This document shows positions 34,383-45,537 of a DNA stretch of 64,000 nucleotides, piece by piece. Below the pieces are notes generated by a model. It was not told the DNA's origin and searched no databases. It saw only the letters and a list, made by a program, of their open reading frames with translations. How positions within the stretch are numbered: the stretch's first letter is position 1; each line of letters begins with the position of its first letter. A program made the translations under genes and the position numbers. Origin of the DNA: Sabellastarte sp. h YS-2021 (taxonomy: Eukaryota; Annelida; Polychaeta; Sabellida; Sabellidae). The DNA lies in NCBI GenBank assembly GCA_964017235.1, contig OZ024934.1, positions 83,914,706 to 83,978,705 on the forward strand, written 5' to 3'.

Positions 34383-34650
34383 GCCACCTCTTGTACATTT
34401 ATTTATATTTATTTGGGGTTTTACATCCCTTTCAACACTGTACAGGTCATATCACAACGGGTAGTTGGAAGGGCAGAGGAATCCAGTACATACAGTTGGT
34501 CAAGGTTCTGTACTGTAAACTGCCGACCAACGGCAAGCAACTACCAGCTTTCCCACTTGAGGTAGAGCCGTGAACCAAACCCCGGCCTCAGAGGTGGGAG
34601 GCGAGAGTGCTACCACTCTGCCACCGTGGTCCCTCGCCACCTCCTGTACA
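34383..34650 (-). mobile_element. SINE, minus strand, 15-bp target duplication
   Basis: Body 34398-34635 with full tRNA-like head and tail. GCCACCTC(T/C)TGTACA flanks it with one mismatch. Confidence 0.9.
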
Positions 34651-34944
34651 AGCCATATATCTATTCCAACCAAGTGTTCATATGATCAAATCAAACAACT
34701 CTTGTACATGCAGGAGAACAGTTGTTTATGCTTTTCAAACTGTTGCAGCCACTTTTGCAATATAAAATGTTTCCCAACTAGTATTCACTGATTTTTTCCC
34801 TTTTCACAAAGGTTGCTTTTGATCACTTGTGCAGTGTGCCAACATCAATGGCAACATGGCTATGGCACTAGTGTCATATTTTCATTTAATGCTACATTTT
34901 CCTTTTATATTTCTATGAAATACAAAGTTTCAATCAATCGAATT

Positions 34945-36240
34945 TTTACCCCACAGCCTTTACAGGCTGTGAGGGTATTGTTTTCATCCATGCATTTGGC
35001 TGGATGGCAGAAATTTATTTTAACAGGGCTGTATCATACAAACTGTAAGGTGTAGGATGCTGTTACTTGATAGAGATCTTAGCTGGGGGGTGTAGGTGTG
35101 CAGCGTCATGGTGTGACCTTTATTTGACCTCTAACCTAGCTTTAGTGACTTTGATTTTGAAAATCTCATCCGTGTTTATATCTCAGAAACCATAAGGTGT
35201 AGGATGTTGATACTTGGTTGATACATTTGATGGGGGGTGCAGCTGGGCAATGTCATGATATGACCTTGATTTGATATTTGACCTTGCCATAGTTACCTTG
35301 ACCTGTAAAATCTTGTCTGGACTGTATCTCAGAAGTAGGTAGGGACATTGAATGGGGATGTAGGTATGCTACATCATGGACTTGATATGACCTTTCACCT
35401 TACATAGTGACCTTAACCTATCAAATCTTGTCCGGGCTATATCTCTGATATCATAAGGTGTAAGAAGTTGATATTTGGTGTTGACATTGGTTGGGGGGTA
35501 TAGGTGTGAACCGTCATGTTGTCACCTTGATTTGTCATTTGACCTTGCCATAGTTACATTGACCTGTAAAATCTTGTCTGGGCTCTATTTGGGAAACTGT
35601 AAGGTGTAGTATGTTGATATTTGGTAGGGACATTGAATGGGGGGGGGGGGGGGGTGTTGGTGTGCAATGTCATGGCGAGACCTTGATTTGACCTTTGACC
35701 TTGCGGTAGTGACCTTGATCTTAAAATCTTGTCTAGGCTATATATCTAAAACCTTAATGTGTGGAAGGTAGATATGTTCTAGGGTTATGGATGTGGGCAT
35801 GTAGGTGTGCCACATTATGGTGTGACTTTGGTGTAATTTTTGACATAATTTTGCCAAAACATTTTCTGCTGCCATTTTTAAGAAATATTTCTGTCACAAA
35901 GAATTGGATTGCTGGCTGCTGCAACTGATATGATAAAAGTTTTTACCTTATTGTACTATCTCCTTTGACAGCTATACTTCAATTAAGAAATTTAACAGCT
36001 TCATAACTTTTAGTCTACGGTACTTATTAATGCTGTCATCTTGCTATTGAATGGCCTTTTTTGATACTTTGTCTTTACATACATATTTGCCCTCTTTTAT
36101 GTTATTTTCTTTTGCACCTTTTCATAACTTGCACTGTCTATTCTGAATGTTTCCGGTCCTTTATACTCTTTAAAATCTTCTATATTTCACAGTATTCAAC
36201 GCTTTTTCCTCAGACTGGTGTACTGAAATCTCTAATGCTA
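34945..36240 (+). repeat. Hairpin-headed repeat with tandem 150-190 bp units, copy 1
   Basis: It starts with CCCCACAGCC...GGCTGTGAGGG, a head hairpin. Several units follow with AAGGTGTAGGATGTTGATAC, then TCATGGTGTGACC and GACCTTTGACCT. The right end is CTCTAATGCTATTTTTA. A run of about 18 G lies near 35637. Confidence 0.75.
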
Positions 36241-36275
36241 TTTTTATTTTGATGAAATATAAAATTTTTTCCAAT

Positions 36276-36755
36276 AGAATTTTTGCCCCCGCAGCCATAA
36301 AGGCCATGTAGGCATTGTTATCACCAATGGCATCTGGCTGGGCGGATGGGTAAACAGGCTGTTTGGGCTATATCTCATAAACTGTAAAGTGCAGGATGTT
36401 GATACTTGATTGGGGCATTGAGTGGGGGTGGAGGTGTGCAATGTCATGGTGCATCTTTGGTTTGACTGCTAACCTTGCTGTAGTGACTTTGAGTTTGAAC
36501 ATCTTCCGGGCTATATCTTGAACACTGTAATGTGTAAGATGTTTTGTACTTGGTAGAGACATTGGCTTGGGGTATGCAAGTGTGCAATGTCATGGTGTGA
36601 CCTTGATTCGACCTTTGACCTTGCTGTAGTGGCATTGACTTTAAAAATCTTGTCCTGGCTACATCTCAAAAACCGGAAGGTGTAGGAATTTGATAGTATC
36701 TTATATAGTATCTGGTAGGGCCATTGGTTGGAGAGTGTGAAAAGACATTTATATG
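36276..36755 (+). repeat. Hairpin-headed tandem-unit repeat, truncated copy 2
   Basis: Same layout as the element just to the left, starting CCCCGCAGCC...GGCCATGTAGG, with about two and a half units and no typical right end. Confidence 0.7.
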
Positions 36756-36820
36756 ACCTTGGCTTATATATTTATCCTATCATAAACATGTATATGGTTT
36801 GCTGCAAGTGATGATTATTA

Positions 36821-37278
36821 GAGAGGCTTAGTGATGCGTTTGACCGCTACCTAACGTAAAATAATTTCCGTAAGAGATACGTTAAGTTTGAAGAGGATAC
36901 GTTTGTCAAATAAGGGTTTAGCAATACGTCCATATGAACGAGTGCAGGTCAACGTAGTTTCTTTGATGTGATACAAAAGAAGCATCATTTGCAAACAGAC
37001 CTCTGGTATTCATATGGGAAAATATAGTGAACTGAAACCAGACCAAAACATGGTGTACATATTTATCTGCCTATGGGGTTGTGTCATATTTATTTGTAGT
37101 GTGTAGTTTTTAAATAAAATAGATAGGGGTGAGTGAACGTAAGGGAGGCACCCTTTACGTATAAAACGTAACCTAATAAACTGCAAAAACGCTAAAAGTC
37201 ACCTGATACACTTCTACTGTTGACGTAAATAAGTTTGGGTTTACGTTTTCATAACCAAAACGTAACACTAAACCTCTC
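36821..37278. mobile_element. TA-flanked MITE of 458 bp
   Basis: Inverted ends GAGAGG(C/T)TTAGTG flanked by TA (36819-20 and 37279-80). The interior is dotted with AACGTAA and TTACGTT. Confidence 0.8.
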
Positions 37279-37920
37279 TATTATTAGAACTTTTACCTTA
37301 TGTATATTTTTAAAAAGTCCCTACTTTAGCCTTTTTAAATTCTCAATTGATGTTCAAGTTATCACGTCAACAAGGAAAAATGTTTTTGTCAATGTAAACC
37401 TTGCATCAGTAAACCCAAAAATACACAACAAAATGCTGAAGAAGATTTCTGTAGATTTATTTCCATCAAAGGGTGCTTTCTGAAAGTTTAGTTTGGCCAC
37501 AGTATATACAAAAGCTAAAGACAACCTTAAAAATGTCACTTAATCAAAGATTACTATTTGATTGAGAAGAACAAGTAAAATTGTTTTATTGGAGTATATA
37601 TATTTGTGCTTATTTACTGTTACACAATCCAAAAAAATCTAAGGAATGATACAATGAACACCAAGCCTGTGATGCTTACTAGTCACAAAAGATGGAGTAC
37701 TTTTATATATTCTGACATAAATTTTTTTGTAACAAAATAATCTAAAAAACTTTATACACTACAATATTTCATATAAGATCCATTGGTGCCATGAAAATGC
37801 TGAATACAATTTCCCAAAAGTATTGATTGACCAAAAAGTTTTTCCTGGGAGTGGAGGAAAACAGTGTATACTAGTTGGTCAAGAGTCTGTACTGAATCCA
37901 TCAGATACCAGCCTATAGAA
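37279..37920. other. Intergenic, with a possible SINE remnant
   Basis: Mostly unassigned AT-rich sequence. Around 37849-37915 CAGTGTATACTAGTTGGTCA and TCTGTACTG resemble the middle of the local SINE in reverse orientation. Confidence 0.35.
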
Positions 37921-37924
37921 TTAA

Positions 37925-38200
37925 ATATTGTATCAGACAACTACATAAATGTTGTATCCGACCACTTTATGTATGCCGTATCTGAGCATTTTTAAAAGTT
38001 GTATCTAATCAGTGTATGAGTGTTGCATCTGGTCACTTTCTGAAAGTTGTGCCTGATCATTTGTTGAATGTTGTATCTGATCATTTCATGAACGTTTCAT
38101 CGTATAATTTCATGAATGTTATATCTGACTACTTAGTGAATCAGGCCACTCCATGAAGATTGTCTCTGTTCACTTTAGAACGGTTATATTTGACCATTCT
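37925..38200 (+). repeat. Degenerate tandem repeat, about 32-bp unit
   Basis: Around eight imperfect units of the form GTTGTATCTGATCATTTTATGAAT. Confidence 0.65.
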
Positions 38201-38914
38201 GACCACTGAATGAAGGTTTTCTCTTCAATTATAAGTTTTGTAACTGAATTGTAATTGGCTCAAATTTCCATTAAAGCTGGGTTTGTCCAGCCTGTTTGTC
38301 TATTCAATAGAGAAAATAAAACGAATGTATCTGGATAAGTTTGATTTTGTATAAGTCAGTCACTTGACAACTAATGGACATCGCATATTCCACAGTGCTG
38401 TACACAAGTGTGTGCTCTAACTTTGTGAGGATCAACTTACAGGATAAGTACTCAATGACTCAGATGTAATGTCAGAAAGAGAATCATGATGTTGAGTTCG
38501 ATGGGAGGGGCTAAAGCACTGGATCCTAGTTGGTCAAGGCGTGCACCAGACACTACCAGTCACTCATCACTTTTACCTTTCCTATTTCACAACAGTACTA
38601 TTATTTCATCAGTTTGGTTTTACACATTGTTTGTTAGTATTGGGTAATTAGCAATACCCTAGTTCATCCCATCAGAAATACACACACAAAGGTTTTACAC
38701 AAATGATATTACCATGAAAAGAAACATGTTGAATAGATTTTCTACAATTGTACTGTAACATTTGGTATATTTGTAAAACTGACACTGAAAGGAAGACTCC
38801 TGCTTTTCACATGTGACAATTTTTCAAATGGAGGAAATGAGGCTCCAGTGATGACAGTGTTCTGTATTGCAAGCTGTGCAGTATTGTTAGCCTCCAGGGT
38901 AAAACCAAAGTAGC

Positions 38915-39590
38915 TGGTGCTACTCAACCTTTCAGAGGCCTTTGATAAGCTTAACCACAATCTCCTAAGGAGAATGGACTCTAGGTTTGGTATTATTGGG
39001 TCCTGCTAAGCATGGTTCAAAGATTACCTCTCAGATGTCAGATTGATTAGTTAGGTCTCTGAACCAAAGGCTTTGGAGTTCCCCCAGGGTCAGTGCTTGG
39101 GCGATATCACAAGACGCTAAGGTATCGTGCATCATTCCTATGCTGATGACACACATCTGTATGTTACTCTCAATCCAAGGCAGGACTTCAGTACACTGCT
39201 GGAGTCACTAGGCCTGTGCATGGAAGATATCTGCATGTTGATGCGCTTAACCTTGTTAAAACCTAATGATTACCAGACTGAGGTCTCTGTAATTTTGGTT
39301 CCAATAACTCTCTCAGTCACCTGAGCTCAATGTTCATTTAAGTCAGTAATGCCTCAGTAACCTCAAGCTAATTGTTACAAATTTGGGGTACATTTTTACA
39401 GCAGATTGAATATGAATGACTTCATAATAAGAAAATATCAGTCTACCACTCTCCACATTCGTTCACTTTACAGGACTCAAGAATATTTGATCACAGTAGC
39501 AATAAAATCTCTTATCCATGCAATTGTTGCATCGCATTTGGACTATGTCAGTAACCTGATGTGTACAAGAAGCAAAGATGAACAGACTTC
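38915..39590 (+). mobile_element. LINE reverse transcriptase relic, left part
   Basis: Non-LTR reverse transcriptase motifs occur in order across shifting frames: LSEAFDKLNHNLL, the PQG box, the catalytic YADD box (39139-39150; YADDTHLYVT), and TLHIRSLYR...SLIHAIVASHLDY followed by MNRLQ. Stops and frameshifts make it inactive. The right part resumes at about 41505 after nested insertions. Confidence 0.85.
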
Positions 39591-39790
39591 AGGGGACGGT
39601 TTCACAAAAGGACTTAGCCTGGACTTAGGCTTAAAGGTTTTTGTCTTAAAATAAGGCTAAGTTTATGGTCTTAGACTTATAGAGTTTAACAAAGCTGCTA
39701 AGTCTAAGCTTTGGCTTAGTCTACCCGGAAGTGGACTTAACTTTTGTAAATAAAGACTTAAATATGGCTGCCATATATTTTTCTCGTTTC
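39591..39790. mobile_element. Partial foldback element, CTTAG-rich
   Basis: GGTTTCACAAAAGGACTTAG and CTTAGGCTTAAAGG resemble one arm of the GGTCTTAGACTTAG family. It begins exactly where the LINE frame breaks off. Confidence 0.6.
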
Positions 39791-39882
39791 AAAATTTCAA
39801 ATGCCTGAAAATAAGAATAAATATACAGAACACCTCCGTAAATTAGTCCTTGAACATATTTATGTGGTTATAAGGCTTTTCA

Positions 39883-40825
39883 TTTTTTTACCCCACAGCC
39901 CTTAAGGGCTGTTGGGGTATTGTTTTCACCCATGATGTCCGGATGGGCGGGCGGGTGGCGGGAAAAAGTTTGTCCGGGCTGTATCTCAGAAACCGTGAGG
40001 TGTAGGAAGTTGATACTTGGTAGGGACATTGGTTAGGGTGTGTAGGTGTGCAACGTCATGGTCTGACCTTGATTTGACCTTGCCATAGTGACCTTGAGTT
40101 TGAAAATCTTGTCCGGGCTATATCTAGGAAACCGTAAGGTGTAGGAAGTTGATACTTGGTAGGGACATTGGTTAGGGGGTGTAGGTGTGCAGCGTCATGA
40201 TCTGACCTTGATTTGACCTATGACCCTGCCGTAGTGACCTTTACCTATAAAATCTTGTCTGGGCTATATCTCGGAAACAGTAAGGTCTAGGAAGTTGATA
40301 CTTGGTAGGAACGTTGGTTTGGGGGTGTAGGTGTGCAGCATCATGGTGTGACCTTGATTTGACATTTGACCTTGTCGTAGTGACCTTGACCTTTAAAATC
40401 TTGTTGCACCTTTGGGTCTGTCTTTTGATGCAGATTAAGCACCGTTAAAGTCATATTAGAATTCATTAAGAATTTTACTTTTACAACGTCCCATTGTAAC
40501 AGATGGAATTTCATCAAGTGAGCCACAGATTATGCTCCAACACCACACATAAGCATTCATTGAATTTATTGCCACTTCTGTATGCATGGTAATATTTAAA
40601 ACATCTAAACCATAATTCGGCCATGCCGGATGTAAAGAGTACATGCATTATCTTTCTGTTTGACATTATTTTCTCTATTTAAACATTGTTTGGACCTTTA
40701 TATAACTGACAGTGCTCTGAAAGTATCCTGAACTTTGTACTGATACAGTACTTCTATATCACATGGTGTTAAAAATATTTCCCTAGGCTGTGGGGTACGA
40801 GCATCTCTGATGCTATTTTTTCAAA
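39883..40825 (+). repeat. Hairpin-headed tandem-unit repeat, copy 3
   Basis: The head is CCCCACAGCCCTTAAGGGCTGTTGGGG in two arms. Three units of about 150-160 bp follow, with GTAGGAAGTTGATACTTGGT in each. The right end is TCTGATGCTATTTTT, as in copy 1. Confidence 0.8.
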
Positions 40826-40869
40826 GATAAAATGAGTTACAGTTGGGAAAATATCACACATGTTTGATT

Positions 40870-41480
40870 TTTTATAGAGACCACAACAGATCCAGACAGA
40901 TTCGATCAGACAGTCTGGGACTCTACACTTTTAGGAAACCGATTCCCAAAATACCTTAATCGGGAGCCTTAGTCATGTGGTGGAACAGGGGCAATATATT
41001 TCATGACTGTAACCGATCCACTTTTGCCCCTTCTCACAAATTCCCCAGTCTCAGGCTTCCTGAGGCCTCCTCAGACCCAAATTTACACAATCCTATGTTG
41101 TCTGAGGCATCTTGCCACTCTTAACCCCAAGACTCATAGTCCCAGGAGGTCTGCACTAAGTCTCAGACCTTAACAGAAATCGCCAATATCTGTCTTAGGA
41201 AATCTGTTATTAGTCCCAGGAGGCCTGAGGGAGCTTTAGACCAGTCTGAGACCCAGTCGGTACATCCCTTAAAGGATCGGGGTTAAAGCCGATCACATAC
41301 ATAGCTTAATTGCCTCATAGTTGGGGAAAGATCATGACTTGTCTGAGCTTCCTGAGGACAATCTATGCTTGATCCCACACCAGGATCAAGAATCCATTTT
41401 CCTAGCCATTTTTTCATATTTTTTTCACAGACTCTCACGGATTAAGGGTGCCAGGACCAATCAGGGATTAAGCCTTTGGT
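40870..41480. other. Unassigned insertion between LINE halves
   Basis: Contains inverted GGCTTCCTGAGGCCTCCT-like and CCAGGAGGCCTGAGG segments (41050-41230), suggesting another foldback element, but I cannot place its ends. Confidence 0.4.
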
Positions 41481-41504
41481 GCTGCAGGGGGATAAACTAG
41501 ACTC

Positions 41505-41812
41505 ATAGATTTGACCATATTTCAGCTATTCTCGAAGAAATTCATTGGCTTCCCATTTCTAAGAGAGTTTAGTTTAAAATTCTGGTCTACACACTTAACT
41601 GTTACACATACTACTCCATCACACCCAGTAAAAATTAAGTTAAAAACTCAGATCATATGATGACAACCCTTCCTGAGGAACAGACTGCTACCATTCATCA
41701 GGAACTATGATTCTTTGTTGCATTTTAAGAAGCATCTCAAGGCTTATCTTTTAAAATTAGTTTGAAATAGACTTTTTACATAATAATAATAATAATAATA
41801 ATGTATGATTAT
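41505..41812 (+). mobile_element. LINE relic, right part and 3' end
   Basis: HRFDHISAILEEIHWLPISK and FKILVYTLNC are the C-terminal motifs usually following the reverse transcriptase in such LINEs. The sequence then runs to an (AAT)n tail at 41783-41804. It continues the frame interrupted at 39590. Confidence 0.8.
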
Positions 41813-41870
41813 TAGAGTCCAGAGGAGGCTAATGAGATGTAGTGATTAAAACAATATATAACAACAATAT

Positions 41871-41876
41871 TTTATT
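41871..41876 (-). terminator. Poly(A) signal of the secreted Tyr/Cys-rich gene
   Basis: AATAAA on the minus strand, about 115 nt after the TAG stop at 41993-41991. Confidence 0.7.
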
Positions 41877-41990
41877 GCAGATAGATGCTACACCAAAACA
41901 ACCAAAAGAAAACATTTATGCAAATAATCTTCTTATTATTTCTCTCTCAGCAATCAATTTGTTGCTCCATTCTGTTTTCATATCCTGCTA

Positions 41991-44900
41991 CTAGACTTCA
42001 ATGAAGGGTGGCAGGGGTTCTATTGGGCCTATTGGTGGTACTGGGGGAGAGGGAGGGCTAGGTGCTGGGGTTGGCGGGGCTGGCGTGGGGTTCACACAGG
42101 TGTATCTGTAGCAGCAACAGGTGGTGTAGTAGTAGCCATTGTAGTAACAAGGAGGGTAGTAGGGATAGCCATAAGGGATGTGAATGTGGTGGGCACACAC
42201 GTAGGATATTGTATACGTAGGGCATGTCGGGATGTAGTAATCGCACAAGTGATACAGGACTGAGAGGTAGTAACAGTAGAAGAGGCCACTTGCTCGCTTC
42301 TCTCTCACTTCACCCAGCTACAAGAAAATACTTATTAACAGCTTGATTCGGTAAAAGAAATAACCGATTTGGATCACTAATACAAAGACAATGCATTTAT
42401 GAGTTGCATATTAACTAGTTTGAGTATATTCATATTATCGCCCATTCTAAAATGGAAGGCTGTAGGTGCGTCTTTTGTGCAACTCGTGATAGGTAAAGTA
42501 TGAAAGAGTGTGCCTTACTAGGCGTATTTCACAACCGTAATCCGTCGAATCTAGATTCAGATTTGGATTCTTTGGATTAGCTAGATTTGTAAAATACAAT
42601 TTTCTGTAGATCTCAATCCAAATTTAAAACATAACATTAACAAACATAAATATCATATATTATTATAAATTATGATGCAGTAATATAATATTATAATATC
42701 ACAGTATAATAAAAATTTGCCAAATGTTAAAATTTCCTGCCACATGTTGCCGCCATTATTTTTCGAAGAATTATGGGTAATCCGAGCAATCTGAATCCAT
42801 TGATCTACCTCGAGAGGTAGGACAACGGATTTATAATCCGGATTCAGATTCAAGTCACAACACAAGCGAATCTGTTGATCTGACGAATCTAGATTCGACG
42901 GATTACGGTTGTGAAATACATCTACTGGGAAAATAATGCACACTTTACCAGACCCCAAACTTAAAGCTCACACACTTTTGGATACATCCCCCTGAAATAC
43001 CACACTTTTATGGAATTATTTTAAAAACTCTTGATAAACCAATAAACCTAAATCTCAATGATACTTGATTACTGGTTATTTATATATTGGCTTTTATATA
43101 TTGACCCATGTGTTAATATTGGTGTCTGGTATATCTTCTGTTCTGTAGAATTTCTACTCTAAATGGATAGTAGGAATAAAAGTGACAAATAATTTGTTTA
43201 GAACACTTTTTGGGCAAATGAACTGGATAATTCAATTGATATACTAGAATTAAAAACACAATTGCTATGTCATCCTATTGAAGTATTCTTATATTTCAGA
43301 TTTTTTTTTCAATTTAGAGCATTTATCTCATTGTTCTGGCAAAAACCATTTGACTGTTTCAGGGCTGGTATTCACGAAGGGTCTTAGACTTAGCCAGGTC
43401 TTAGGCTTAAATCCAGTCTTTAAGTTGAGACTTTTGTCTCAGCTAAGTTTTGTCTTAAAACCATATTCACAAAGGGTGACTTAGTTAAGTCCAAGATTAT
43501 CAAATAACCACAGTGGTTTTCTGTGTCATGTGACCTTTCTTTTCTATTCAAACTATACTATTGGTGACATATATCCTTCATTTAATGCATTTTATCTAAC
43601 GAAAAGTGCTGTTTTAAAATGGAAAACCTTGTTACCACATATAAACTTCCCAAAGACTGCTTTAGTGAGGTGTTCTGTATAATTATACTTTATTTACAGC
43701 CATTTGAAATTTTGAAGTGGAGAAAAGTTTATGGCGGCCATATTTAAGTCCTCTTTACAAAATTTAAGCCCACTACTAACCAGTCTTAAAGTTGAGCCCT
43801 TGGCTAAGCCTAAGACCAGTCTTAAATTCTTTGTGAATACCACTAAGCCTAAGACAAAAGTCTTAGCAGGTTTTGGGCAGAAACGTGAGACAAAAGTCTC
43901 AACTTTAAGCCTAAGCCCTGGCTAAGACCTTTCGTGAATGTGGGTCCAGGGCCCGTACTCACTAAAGGTCTTAGACATAGCCAGGTCTTAGGCTTAAATC
44001 CAGTCTTAAAGTTAAGACTTTTGTCTCAGCTAAGTTTTGTCTTAAAACTGTATTCACAAAAGGTGACTTAGCTAAGTCCAAGATTATCAAATAACCACAG
44101 TGGTTTTCTGTGTCATGTGACCTTTTTTCCTATTCAAACTATACTATTGGTGACATATATCCTTCATTTAATATATTTTATCTAAGGAAAAGTGCTGTTT
44201 TGAAATGGAAAACCTTGTTACCACATATAAACTTCCAAAGAATGCTTTAGTGAGATGTTCTGTATAATTATACATTATTTACAGCCCTTTCAAATTTTGA
44301 AGTGGAGAAAAGTTTATGGCGGCCATATTTAAGTCCTCTTTAGAAAATTTAAGCCCACTACTAACCAGTCTTAAAGTTTAGCCCTTGGCTAAGCCTAAGA
44401 CCAGTCTTAAATTCTTTGTAAATACCACTAAGCCTAAGACAAAAATCTTTGCAGGTTTTGGGCAGAAACTTGAGACAAAAGTCTCATCTTTAAGCCTAAG
44501 CCCTGGCTAAGACCTTTCGTGAATACGGGCCCTGGTGACTTCTGAAGATCATGCTGTTGCCCCAGAAATTGCTCAGGTAAGACATCACGGAGCTGACAGG
44601 TTAAAAACCAATGTGTCGACATGGGCAAGACATATAACCTTCCAAACTCTGATCACTGACAGTATGATGGTTGTATCAGTTCAGGTTAAGCCAATGAAGG
44701 CATTATTATTGGATTACAATTATTAGAAGAAGCTCATCACTGAAAGTAGTAAATGTATATATTTGAACTAATCAATTGGAGTTACTCGGATCTGCAAGAT
44801 TTCAATGATACATATTTGGTGAAAATTTTTATTCAAATTTAATGTATGCATGTGAAAAAATGTTAAAGCACACTTGTGATATCATTCTGTATTGTTAAAA

Positions 44901-45173
44901 GTGTGCATTATTTTAGGTATTATTATTTTCCCAGTAAGGCACACTTTTTCATACTTTACCTATCGCGTAATAATCAAAGAAAGTGACCACACGGTAACAC
45001 AACAGCTCACACATAAATAAAAAATTAAGGATGATAATAATTTAATGGTTAAGAGTTTCTAGATATATTGCATAACCCACCTGATTGTTTTCTTCATCCA
45101 GAACTTGTTTCTGCAAGGGTCCTGCCTCACACAGCGCAGTCAGCAACAGACACAGTGTACACAGCTTAAGCAT
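41991..45173 (-). CDS. Secreted Tyr/Cys-rich prepropeptide with Pro-rich tail (2 exons: 45173-45081, 42317-41991)
   Basis: I do not recognise the family. Exon 1 encodes 31 residues starting MLKLCTLCLLLTALCEA, a clear signal peptide. Exon 2 (108 codons) follows a TTGTAG acceptor; both junctions are phase 0 and the donor is GTGGGT. Residues 36-39 are REKR, a furin-type site. Cleavage there would leave a 100-residue mature chain with 19 Tyr and 9 Cys in its first 66 residues, including CCC, and 16 Pro in the last 33. A TATA box, short 5' UTR and AATAAA complete the gene. Tyr/Cys/Pro richness suggests a cross-linked extracellular material (shell, periostracum, byssus or mucus) or a defence peptide. 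This is inference only. The 2,763-bp intron is full of nested MITEs. Confidence 0.82.
42521..42922. mobile_element. TA-flanked MITE of 402 bp inside another repeat
   Basis: Inverted ends G(G/A)(C/T)GTATTTCACAACCG, with CGAATCTAGATTCG motifs inside, flanked by TA (or TAC). It interrupts a sequence whose uninterrupted version lies in reverse at about 44905-44965. Confidence 0.85.
43361..43947. mobile_element. Foldback element, GGTCTTAGACTTAG family, copy 3
   Basis: Complete copy with ends GTATTCACGAAGGGTCTTAG and CTAAGACCTTTCGTGAAT, arms of about 150 bp and the shared ACCACAGTGG core. Confidence 0.9.
43948..44534. mobile_element. Foldback element, GGTCTTAGACTTAG family, copy 4 in tandem
   Basis: Directly abuts copy 3 in the same orientation and is closely similar over its length. 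It ends GACCTTTCGTGAATACGGGC. Confidence 0.9.
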
Positions 45174-45214
45174 CTTGTCAGATTCAGTGTATTGCCGTCT
45201 GCAAGCTAACAGTG

Positions 45215-45222
45215 TATTTATA
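45215..45222 (-). promoter_or_regulatory. TATA box of the secreted Tyr/Cys-rich gene
   Basis: TATAAATA on the minus strand, 42-49 bp upstream of the ATG. A start site about 30 bp downstream (near 45188) would give a 5' UTR of roughly 15 nt. Confidence 0.65.
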
Positions 45223-45537
45223 GAGAGAACTTCCGAAACTTGGTACTTATTAACAGAGACACTGAAAACATTTATAGCTGAATGCGTATTGTTTCTACTC
45301 TTTATTTTTGTTTCAATGTCAGACCTTCAAACACAATACTTTCTTTTGTTTTCCATTCTTCTGCGGGATAAAAAACCCAAAGATGTGGCCAACTGGAAAT
45401 TGAACAAGGTCACACTTTGGTACAGTATTTAATTAATTAAGCAGTAGTTAAATTCACCAAATGCCTTGTAAATCTGAATGGTGTGTAATGAATAAGTTTT
45501 CCAAAAATAATATCAATAAAATTTAGTTAATAGCCTT

